Shown piece by piece: positions 8,854 through 16,382 of a stretch of 64,000 nt of DNA. This stretch comes from Paramesorhizobium deserti (lineage in GTDB: Bacteria > Pseudomonadota > Alphaproteobacteria > Rhizobiales > Rhizobiaceae): assembly GCF_001558695.1 (NCBI RefSeq), contig NZ_LNTU01000034.1, forward strand, positions 476,455 to 540,454, written 5' to 3'. The position numbers were made by a program, and so were the translations under genes. Below the pieces are notes generated by a model, which was not told the origin of the DNA, searched no databases, and saw only the letters and a list, made by a program, of their open reading frames with translations. The first letter of the stretch is position 1. Each line of letters begins with the position of its first letter.

Positions 8854-9816
8854 CTATATCTCGCGTTTCAGCAGCGCGGCAGCGGTGGCTTCATCGGTGA
8901 TCAAGCCATTGACCAGGCGGCCTTTTACCGCCGCCGCGATTGCCGGCTGTTTCTTCGCGCCCTTGGCAAGCGCGATGATGAGGGAATTCCCGCCGCTCGG
9001 GATGGGCGCGCTGGCGACACGTTCATTTGTCAGCCCCTCGAGCATCCGGCCCTCGCTGTCAAACGACCAACCCAGTATTTCACCGACACCGCCCGCTTTC
9101 TGCAGCGCTTTCAGCTCGACCTGTGAAACGAAGCCATCGAGAAAAAGGGGAGCGTCGTCGCCAAGGTCACCAATGCCGAGGAAGGTGACATCCGCCTTCG
9201 CCGCCAGTTCCAGCACCGGGCGGATCATCGCCTGGGCATGCAGGAGCTCACGCTCCTCCGGCGAGGAGGCGATGACCGGCAGCGGCATGGGGAAGCTGCG
9301 CGCGTGAATCGCATCGGCGATATTGAAGATGACGTTATAAAAGGCGGCCGAGCCGTCGGGAGCGATATTGCCGGTGAGCGAGACGACCTTGTGTTGAGGG
9401 CATTCCATCGGCGACAATTGCTCGATCGCCGCCTTCAGCGTGCGCCCCGTGCCGATCGCCATGATGATCGGCTCGGGCGATTTCAGCCAGCGTGCCATCT
9501 CCTCCGCTCCGGCCTCGGCCACGCCCAGCGTCGTTGATAATGAGGCGGGATCGGTCGGCACCACCTCGGCGAACCGCAGGCCGAATTGCTTCTTGAGCTG
9601 TGACGCGAGTTCCAGGCAATTGGCGATCGGATGGTCGAGGCGTACCTTGACCAACCCTTCTGAAACGGCAAGTGATACCATGCGCTGCGCCGACTGGCGG
9701 GAAATGCCGAGCTTGGCCGCGATCTCATCCTGCGTATTGCCGGCTATGTAATAAAGCCATCCCGCGCGCGCCGCATCGTCGAGCCTGGTATTGTTGTTGT
9801 CGCGCCTTGAACTCAC
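8854..9816 (-). CDS. SorC/DeoR-type sugar-binding transcriptional regulator of the polyol operon
   Basis: Protein of 320 residues. The N-terminal helix-turn-helix reads AGNTQDEIAAKLGISRQSAQ, followed by the sugar-binding SorC domain (TLGVAEAGAEEMARWL, IMAIGTGRTLKAAIEQL, VVSLTGNIAPDG, DVTFLGIGDLGDDAPLF). These regulators bind a phosphorylated sugar or polyol-derived effector. It lies 162 bp upstream of smoE on the same strand and is divergent from the AraC gene. It most likely controls the smo promoter; the effector is unknown. Confidence 0.9.
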   Translation of the reverse strand: MSSRRDNNNTRLDDAARAGWLYYIAGNTQDEIAAKLGISRQSAQRMVSLAVSEGLVKVRLDHPIANCLELASQLKKQFGLRFAEVVPTDPASLSTTLGVAEAGAEEMARWLKSPEPIIMAIGTGRTLKAAIEQLSPMECPQHKVVSLTGNIAPDGSAAFYNVIFNIADAIHARSFPMPLPVIASSPEERELLHAQAMIRPVLELAAKADVTFLGIGDLGDDAPLFLDGFVSQVELKALQKAGGVGEILGWSFDSEGRMLEGLTNERVASAPIPSGGNSLIIALAKGAKKQPAIAAAVKGRLVNGLITDEATAAALLKREI

Positions 9817-9980
9817 CTGACTTGCCGCCTCCTCAACCGTAATGGCTCAAAATGCGATAGGCAGGTGATGGACGCAACTCCTTTGACCGGAATGCGTCGG
9901 AGTGACCAATCGGATTAAAACTTGACTTTCATAGACATATTTTGTTTCTTCCGTGCAAAGATCCTCATGGCATCGGGCTC

Positions 9981-10865
9981 ATGACGTTCCACCCCCAGAT
10001 GAAAAGCAAGGTCGAAGGCGTCTCCATCGTGGACGGCCTGCATTGGCGCGCGTGGAACGGCGTCATCGCCGATGTCTGGTCGGTGATCTGCGCCGAAGGT
10101 GCTTCCGGCCAATATGTTTCCAAGGCGCCGCGCCTTTTCGTCGTGCTCGACAACGACGGCGTAGGCCGCTTCGCCATCAGGCAGAGCGAGCACCAGCAGC
10201 CCACGCCAAAGAGCGCCGCTCCCTACCGGATGAGCTATATCCCCGCCGGCATGCCGATCTGGAGCGAAGCGGAGAACACCGGCTTTCTTCGTCATCTCGA
10301 TCTGCACTTCGATATCGAGGCGCTGTCCCGGCGTTTCGCCGGTCAACTCGACATCGAGAAGCTCTCGGTTCCTCGCCTGATGTTCTCCGACGAGCGCATC
10401 GCCCGTCTCGCCGGTCTCATCGCCGCTGAATGCTTGAACGACGATCCGCTGCACGACCTCTATGGCGACGGGCTGGCGGCAGCACTTTTCGCTGATCTGT
10501 TCAAGATCGGGCAGAAGCCGGAGAGGAAGCGCAGTCAGCTCTCACCGCGCCAGTTGCGCCGCACGATCGATTTCATCGAGGCGAATTGCCTGCGCTCCAT
10601 CAGGCTGCGCGAGTTGGCCCAGCTCGCTGGCCTGTCGGAAACCTATTTCAGCCACGCCTTCAAAGCCTCGACCGGCATGCCGCCGCACCAATGGCAGATG
10701 CACGCGCGCATCAGGAAAGCGTGCGAACTGATGAACCGCAATTCGGTTTCGCTGACCTGGGTGGCCTCGGCGACCGGCTTTTCGGACCAGGCTCATTTCA
10801 CCAGGGTTTTCAAGCGCTTCGTTGGAACAACCCCGGCCGCATGGCTGCGCGCGCAAAGCAGCTGA
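9981..10865 (+). CDS. AraC-family transcriptional regulator, likely of siderophore uptake
   Basis: About 294 residues. An N-terminal effector half is followed by a C-terminal double helix-turn-helix: IRLRELAQLAGLSETYFSHAFK and SLTWVASATGFSDQAHFTRVFKRF, then GTTPAAWL. The frame opens at a TTG at 9942; the ATG at 9981 is taken as start, though the ribosome site is weak. It stands immediately before a TonB siderophore receptor gene in the same direction, a usual layout for siderophore-sensing activators. It is divergent from the SorC gene, so the spacer 9817-9980 probably carries both promoters. Confidence 0.85.
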   Translation: MTFHPQMKSKVEGVSIVDGLHWRAWNGVIADVWSVICAEGASGQYVSKAPRLFVVLDNDGVGRFAIRQSEHQQPTPKSAAPYRMSYIPAGMPIWSEAENTGFLRHLDLHFDIEALSRRFAGQLDIEKLSVPRLMFSDERIARLAGLIAAECLNDDPLHDLYGDGLAAALFADLFKIGQKPERKRSQLSPRQLRRTIDFIEANCLRSIRLRELAQLAGLSETYFSHAFKASTGMPPHQWQMHARIRKACELMNRNSVSLTWVASATGFSDQAHFTRVFKRFVGTTPAAWLRAQSS

Positions 10866-10930
10866 TGCCGAGATAAAGGCCCAAAAGCATTCAAACCAGA
10901 GCAAGAACCGACAATCCATGTATAGATTGT

Positions 10931-10945
10931 TGATATAAAAACTCA
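10931..10945. promoter_or_regulatory. RirA-type iron-responsive box upstream of the siderophore receptor
   Basis: The sequence TGA-TATAAAAAC-TCA fits the TGA-N9-TCA iron-responsive operator described for RirA in Rhizobium and Agrobacterium. It lies about 90 bp before the receptor gene at 11037. Two further exact matches and one near match occur at the petrobactin locus, always before iron genes. Motif is seen; RirA binding is inferred. Confidence 0.6.
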
Positions 10946-11036
10946 TCTTATTTCGACAGGGTTAAGGGTTGGCTGACTTCCGATCGCCGCATTTGGAACC
11001 GGAGGCGGTTACCCCGTCAAGCAGGGGCTAATTGCA

Positions 11037-13208
11037 ATGAACACACCGCGCCGGAAGCTTATTCTCCGTATTCTCCTGGGCAGCACGGCGACACTTCCCG
11101 TTCTCCTTTCTTCACCGCTTCAGGCACAGGAGAACGGCACGCCGATCCAACTGCAGCAGATCACCGTCGAAAGCGGAGAAGGCGGAGAGGCGAGCGCCAC
11201 CGGCCCGGTCAAGGGATTTGTCCCTGAAAATACCGCTACCGGCTCCAAGACCGACACGCCGATCGAGCAGATCCCGCAGGCCGTCTCCGTCGTCGGACGC
11301 GAGGAGATGGACGATCTCGGCGCGCAGAAAGTGGATGAGGCGCTGCGCTATACCGCCGGTGTCTTCGCCCAGCCCTTTGGCCCCGATTTTGATACCAACT
11401 GGCTCTATATCCGCGGCTTCGATGCGACCCAGTCCGGCACCTATCTCGATGGACTTCAGAACTTCAGCTATGGCTTCGGCGGCTTCCTGATCGACAGCTT
11501 CGGCCTCGAGCGCATCGAAGTGCTGAAGGGGCCCGCCTCCGCCCTCTATGGCGGCGCCAACCCGGGCGGCATGGTCAATTATATCAGCAAGCGCCCGACC
11601 GGCGAACGCCTGCGCTATGTCGAGGCTGGCATCAACTCGTTCGGCAACGGCTATATGGGCTTCGACATCGGCGACAAGGCCTCCGACGTAGTCGATTACC
11701 GCATCAATGGCATCATCGCCGGCGGCGACGGCTATACCGATTTCGAGAAAGACTTCCGTGGCGTCATTTCGCCCAGCATCTCCTGGAGCCCGGACGCGGC
11801 GACGAAGCTCACCGTTCTCGCCAACTATACCCATCTCGACGGCACGCATAATGGCGGCGCCTTCCTGCCCTATTTCGGCACGGTGGTGGACGCGCCCTTC
11901 GGCAAGATTTCGCGCAAGCGCAATTTCACCGAGCCATCGATAGATAGCTACGACCGCGAGCAGGCGTCGATCGGCTATGAACTCGAACACACCTTCGAGA
12001 ACGATTGGACGGTGCGGCAGAATCTGCGCTACGGCTTTGCGCATGTGAAGGAGCATAGTCTCTATGCTTATGGCTATGAGGACGGAGCCTGGGGCGGACT
12101 GATGGAGCCACTTCCCGGCAGTTCCGATCTCCATCGCATCAATTTCCGTCACGACACGACGGTCAACACCTTCCTCGTCGATAATCAGTTGCAGGGCAAG
12201 GTGACAACGGGCGCCATCGAGCACACCCTGCTCTTCGGCATCGAATATAAATATTTCAAAATCGATCAGATGCAGCAGACGGGCGGCGCCACGCCGATCG
12301 ACGCCATAGACCCAGTCTATGGCGAGCCGCAGGGGCCGATGTTCGATCCCTATATCGATCAGGATCTGCGTCGCAATCAGATCGGCATCTATGCCCAGGA
12401 CCAGCTCCGCTTCGGCGATGGCTGGATCATGACCCTCAACGGCCGCTACGATTACGTCTCGGATAAATCCGAAGGTCTTCCAGACTATCGCGATCATCAG
12501 GGCGAGGCGAGCGGCCGCTTCGGCATCGGTTATGAATTTGAAAACGGCCTGACGCCCTATGCCAGCGTCGCCACCTTCTTCAATCCGGTTATCGAAAACC
12601 TCCGTCCGGGCGAACAGGCGAAAGCCGAAACCGGCCAGCAATATGAGGTGGGCATCAAGTATCGTCCGCAAGCGTTCGATGGTCTCATCACCGCCTCGTT
12701 CTTTGATCTGACCAAGCAGAACGTAGTGACCGGCCCGTTCAACGACAAGACGCAGATCGGCGAAGTGAACTCGCGTGGCGTGGAACTGGAATTGCAGGCC
12801 AATATCACCGATGCCTGGCGCGTGACGGCCGCGTTCACCACCTACAGGCTGGAAGTGACCGAGGACGACAACACCGCCATTATCGGCAACCGGCCCTACC
12901 TCCTGCCGGAGACGCAGGCCTCAGTCTTTGCGCAATACACCTTCCTCGACGGCGCGCTTCAGGGGCTTCAGCTCGGTGCCGGCGTACGCTATGTCGGCTC
13001 CTCCTATGCGGATGCGGAGAACCAGTACAAGGTTCCGGATGTCGCGCTGGTCGACCTGAAGCTCGGCTACGAGAAGGACAATTGGGGCGTCGACCTCAAT
13101 GTCACCAATCTCTTCGACAAGGACTATGTGGCGGGCTGCCAGACGGTCCAGTCCTGCGGCTACGGCGAAGGCCGCAAGGCGCTGTTGAAAGCGCATGTAA
13201 AGTGGTGA
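11037..13208 (+). CDS. TonB-dependent ferric-siderophore receptor (FhuA-like)
   Basis: Outer-membrane receptor of 723 residues. A signal peptide ends at LQAQE. The plug domain shows IEQIPQAVSVVGREEMDD, IRGFDA, LERIEVLKGPASALYGGANPGGMVN and ISKRP, hallmarks of the FhuA/FpvA siderophore receptor class. The beta-barrel ends with an aromatic residue (LLKAHVKW). It is followed by FhuD-like and FhuB-like genes, so a hydroxamate ligand of ferrichrome type is likely, though not proven. It lies behind an iron box and an AraC regulator. Confidence 0.9.
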   Translation: MNTPRRKLILRILLGSTATLPVLLSSPLQAQENGTPIQLQQITVESGEGGEASATGPVKGFVPENTATGSKTDTPIEQIPQAVSVVGREEMDDLGAQKVDEALRYTAGVFAQPFGPDFDTNWLYIRGFDATQSGTYLDGLQNFSYGFGGFLIDSFGLERIEVLKGPASALYGGANPGGMVNYISKRPTGERLRYVEAGINSFGNGYMGFDIGDKASDVVDYRINGIIAGGDGYTDFEKDFRGVISPSISWSPDAATKLTVLANYTHLDGTHNGGAFLPYFGTVVDAPFGKISRKRNFTEPSIDSYDREQASIGYELEHTFENDWTVRQNLRYGFAHVKEHSLYAYGYEDGAWGGLMEPLPGSSDLHRINFRHDTTVNTFLVDNQLQGKVTTGAIEHTLLFGIEYKYFKIDQMQQTGGATPIDAIDPVYGEPQGPMFDPYIDQDLRRNQIGIYAQDQLRFGDGWIMTLNGRYDYVSDKSEGLPDYRDHQGEASGRFGIGYEFENGLTPYASVATFFNPVIENLRPGEQAKAETGQQYEVGIKYRPQAFDGLITASFFDLTKQNVVTGPFNDKTQIGEVNSRGVELELQANITDAWRVTAAFTTYRLEVTEDDNTAIIGNRPYLLPETQASVFAQYTFLDGALQGLQLGAGVRYVGSSYADAENQYKVPDVALVDLKLGYEKDNWGVDLNVTNLFDKDYVAGCQTVQSCGYGEGRKALLKAHVKW

Positions 13209-13265
13209 GGACCGTCGTTTCTTAAGTGCAGTTCGCTTCTCAATGAAACGTTGTGACAACGATAT

Positions 13266-13294
13266 CCCCCTCTGGCCTGCCGGCCAGAGGGGGG
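13266..13294. repeat. GC-rich palindrome, copy 1 (possible terminator)
   Basis: A perfect 12-bp stem (left arm CCCCCTCTGGCC, loop TGCC, complementary right arm) lies 60 bp after the receptor gene. There is no T-run. A second copy with the same arm and loop design lies at 14265-14300, in the next gap of the same operon. They look like a dispersed palindromic repeat that may attenuate or stabilise mRNA. Confidence 0.6.
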
Positions 13295-13343
13295 TGAATA
13301 GGCCAAAACTTGCGAAGGCTTGGACAAGCCTTTACGGGACCTG

Positions 13344-14237
13344 ATGGCCATCGACCGGCAAAAACCGACGAGACGCAGCGTACTCGCCCTTGCGGCGAGC
13401 GCATTTGCATGGCCGGCCGTGCTTTCCGCCGCCCCCCTGCCCCGCATCGCGGTGATCGACTGGGCCATGCTGGAAACGGCGCTTGCCATAGGCGTCGTTC
13501 CCGTCGCCGCCACCGAGCTCATCCAGTTCCGCGAAATCGCCATTGAGCCGGAAGTGCCGCAAAGCGTCACGGACCTCGGCCTGCGCGGCACGCCCAATAT
13601 GGAATTGCTGCGCATCATCGCGCCGGACCTCATCCTGAGTTCCAACTTTTACGAATATCGCCGCCCGGCTTTCGAGCGCGTCGCGCCGGTCTTTTCTCGG
13701 ACGATCTATGAGACCGGCGTTCCGCCCTTCGATCCCGCGCGAGACGCCATGCTTGCGCTTGGCCAGAAGCTCGGCCGGGAAGACGCCGCGCGCAGCTATA
13801 TCGCGGCATTGGGCGCGGAAATCGCCGTCTTGCGCGAGCGCGTCCAGACACGCGCCCACCGCCCCGTCTTCCTCATCAGCATCGGTGACAGCAGGCATTT
13901 CCGTGCTTTCGGCGGCGACAGCATGTTCGGCGACGTGCTCACCCGCATCGGCCTTGCCAATGCATGGACGGGAACCACCAGCTATTCGGCGACCGCGCCC
14001 GTCGGCATCGAGGCGCTGGCGGCGGTTCCAGACGCGGATATCGTGGTCATCGGTCCTGTCCCGCCCGAGGCGCGCGACATCCTGCCCCAAAGCCCCATTT
14101 GGAATGCGCTGCCGGCGGTGAGCCAAGGCCGCGTGGCCATGCTCGATCCCATCGACCATTTCGGCGGCCTGCCCGCCGCCCGCCGCTTCGTCCGGCTTTT
14201 GGGCCATGCTGGGCCATTCCTGCAGGAAAACCGTTGA
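13344..14237 (+). CDS. fhuD: Siderophore periplasmic binding protein (FhuD-like, Tat-exported)
   Basis: About 297 residues. The N-terminus TRRSVLALAASAFAWP is a twin-arginine signal. The mature part has the helical-backbone binding fold of class III iron-siderophore binding proteins: PRIAVIDWAMLETALAIGVVPVA, then IAPDLILSSNFYEY. The ATG at 13344 is preferred over the upstream TTG at 13320. It delivers ferric hydroxamates to the FhuB permease encoded next. No FhuC ATPase gene lies nearby. Confidence 0.85.
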   Translation: MAIDRQKPTRRSVLALAASAFAWPAVLSAAPLPRIAVIDWAMLETALAIGVVPVAATELIQFREIAIEPEVPQSVTDLGLRGTPNMELLRIIAPDLILSSNFYEYRRPAFERVAPVFSRTIYETGVPPFDPARDAMLALGQKLGREDAARSYIAALGAEIAVLRERVQTRAHRPVFLISIGDSRHFRAFGGDSMFGDVLTRIGLANAWTGTTSYSATAPVGIEALAAVPDADIVVIGPVPPEARDILPQSPIWNALPAVSQGRVAMLDPIDHFGGLPAARRFVRLLGHAGPFLQENR

Positions 14238-14264
14238 GAGCGCCCTGTTTGATGGAATCGCCAG

Positions 14265-14300
14265 GCGCCCCCCTCTGCCCTGCCGGGCAGAGGGGGGCGC
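14265..14300. repeat. GC-rich palindrome, copy 2
   Basis: A perfect 16-bp stem (left arm GCGCCCCCCTCTGCCC, loop TGCC, complementary right arm) lies between fhuD and fhuB. It shares the CCCCCTCTG core, the TGCC loop and the CAGAGGGGG arm with the palindrome at 13266-13294. As it sits inside the operon it is not a simple operon-end terminator. Confidence 0.6.
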
Positions 14301-14336
14301 TGTCCCGCCAGCGTTTCCGTGTAATGAGATGTTCCG

Positions 14337-16316
14337 ATGAGTAACATCGTTCTTCCCCGCCGCTCCATCCTCGTATGGGCGCTGGCGGCGCTCGCCGCCG
14401 CCATTCTTTGCGCCATCACCATAGCCGGGCATCTGTCGCCCGGCAGCGCCGTGCCCGCGCTCCAGCGCATCATCCTGCTGAACGCGACCTTGCCGCGCGC
14501 GGCGATGGCGCTGCTATGCGGGGCGGCGCTCGGCCTTTCCGGGCTGCTTCTCCAGCGCGTGCTGCGCAATCCGCTTGCCGAACCCTCGACGCTCGGCATC
14601 TCCGCCGGGGCGCAGCTCGCCATGGCGGCGGCGGCCATCTATGCCCCCACGCTGCTGGAAGCGGGCCGCGAGGGCGTGGCGCTGGTGGGCGGGCTGGCGG
14701 CGGTCGCCTTCATCCTGGCGCTGAACTGGCGGCGCGATCTGGAACCGGTTTCCGTCGTGCTCGCCGGCATGATGGTTTCGCTGACCGCCACCGCCGCAAG
14801 CGCCGCGCTCATTCTCGCCAATGGCGAATATATGTTCTCGCTGTTCATCTGGGGCGGCGGAACACTGTCCCAGCAGGGCTGGGGACCTACGATTGCTATC
14901 ACGTTGCGGTTGGCTTTCGTTGCTTGCGCCTCTCTCCTGCTGCTACGCCCGCTCACCATTCTCGGCCTCGATGAAACGAACGCCCGCAGCCTCGGCGTCG
15001 CGCTCTACGCCACCCGGTTCATGGTGATCGGCCTTGCCGTCTGGCTGGCGGCGAGCGTGACGGCGGAAGTCGGCATCATCGGCTTCATCGGCCTTGCCGC
15101 ACCGGCCCTTGCCACCTTGAGCGGCGCGCGTACGCCGCGCCAGAAACTCATTGCCGCGCCACTCATCGGCGCGGTCCTGCTCTGGCTCGCCGATGGGCTG
15201 GTGCAGCTTTTCGCGGGCTCCGGCGGCGAACGCATCCCCACCGGCGCAGCGACAGCCCTCCTTGGCGGCCCGCTGCTCCTCTGGCTCCTGCCGCGCTTGC
15301 GCATGCTCGAATGGCCATCGCTCAATGCCAAGCCGCCCGCAACGCGCCGCGCGTCCTATCCACTTCTGACGCTAGGCATCCTCCTGCTTCTTGCACTTGT
15401 CATGCTGATCCTCGCGCTCATTCTCGGACGCGGACCGGATGGCTGGAGCCTTGCCCATGGCGTATTACTGCAGGATATTCTCACCTTCCGTAGCCCCCGT
15501 GTCGCCATCGCCGCCGCCGCTGGCGCGATGCTCGCCGCTGCCGGCACGATCATGCAGCGCCTCACCGGCAATCCGCTGGCGAGCCCGGAAATCCTGGGCG
15601 TCGGCACCGGCGCGGGCGTCGGCCTCGCCGCAATCCTCTATCTGAGCGCCATGCCGGGGCAAGGCCTTCAATTGGCAGGCGCATCCGCAGGCGCGCTCAT
15701 AGTGCTCGCTGTCATGCTCGTGATTGCCGCGCGCAGCGGCTTCGGGCCGGAGCGCCTGCTTCTCGCCGGCATTGCCATGAGCGTGCTGTGCAGCGCCGTG
15801 CTGACGGCGGCCATCGCCACGGGCAACCGGCAGGCCTTCCAGCTTCTCCAATGGCTAAGCGGCTCCATCAGTGAAGTTGACACCGGCGAAGCCTGGCTTG
15901 CCTGGGCGGCAGCGTTTCTGCTTATCACGCCGCTCTTCTTCACCTCACGGTGGCTCGATGTCCTGCCGCTGGGGCGCACGACCGCGCATGCCCTCGGCCT
16001 GCCGCTGGCAATGAGTCGGCTCCTGCTCATCGTTCTCTGCGCCGGCCTCACGGCATTTGCCTCCCTGCTCGTCGGTCCCCTGAGCTTCATCGGCCTCATC
16101 GCCCCGCATCTGGCACGGCTCATCGGCCTTCACCGGCCATTGCCCGGCCTTATCGGCAGCGTGCTGATCGGCAGCGGATTGATGGTCCTTTCCGACTGGC
16201 TGTCGCGCATGGTTGCCTTCCCCTATCAACTGCCGCTTGGCCTCTTTGCTTCCCTTATCGGCGGTACCTATCTCATTTGGATGCTAGGGCGAGGAGAAAG
16301 CCGCGAAACTGCCTGA
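14337..16316 (+). CDS. fhuB: Fused iron-siderophore permease (FhuB-like, two FecCD domains)
   Basis: Inner-membrane protein of 659 residues, the usual size of FhuB, with two FecCD domains in one chain. Each half carries the family motif: LPRAAMALLCGAALGLSGLLLQRVLRNPLAEPSTLGI in the first, RVAIAAAAGAMLAAAGTIMQRLTGNPLASPEILGV in the second (quoted here only as landmarks near residues 45 and 390). About 20 membrane helices are expected. It moves ferric hydroxamates with FhuD and an ATPase. The ATPase is absent here: the next gene is an acyl-CoA dehydrogenase. Confidence 0.9.
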   Translation: MSNIVLPRRSILVWALAALAAAILCAITIAGHLSPGSAVPALQRIILLNATLPRAAMALLCGAALGLSGLLLQRVLRNPLAEPSTLGISAGAQLAMAAAAIYAPTLLEAGREGVALVGGLAAVAFILALNWRRDLEPVSVVLAGMMVSLTATAASAALILANGEYMFSLFIWGGGTLSQQGWGPTIAITLRLAFVACASLLLLRPLTILGLDETNARSLGVALYATRFMVIGLAVWLAASVTAEVGIIGFIGLAAPALATLSGARTPRQKLIAAPLIGAVLLWLADGLVQLFAGSGGERIPTGAATALLGGPLLLWLLPRLRMLEWPSLNAKPPATRRASYPLLTLGILLLLALVMLILALILGRGPDGWSLAHGVLLQDILTFRSPRVAIAAAAGAMLAAAGTIMQRLTGNPLASPEILGVGTGAGVGLAAILYLSAMPGQGLQLAGASAGALIVLAVMLVIAARSGFGPERLLLAGIAMSVLCSAVLTAAIATGNRQAFQLLQWLSGSISEVDTGEAWLAWAAAFLLITPLFFTSRWLDVLPLGRTTAHALGLPLAMSRLLLIVLCAGLTAFASLLVGPLSFIGLIAPHLARLIGLHRPLPGLIGSVLIGSGLMVLSDWLSRMVAFPYQLPLGLFASLIGGTYLIWMLGRGESRETA

Positions 16317-16382
16317 GTTCTCCTTTGTTTCCTTCAAAACGGGAACCGCTCTATGATGGTGATTCCAACAGGGAGCTTGATC

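Noticed and set aside
11112..12671. 519-codon open frame on the minus strand
   Set aside because: Antisense to the TonB receptor, whose protein is unmistakable.
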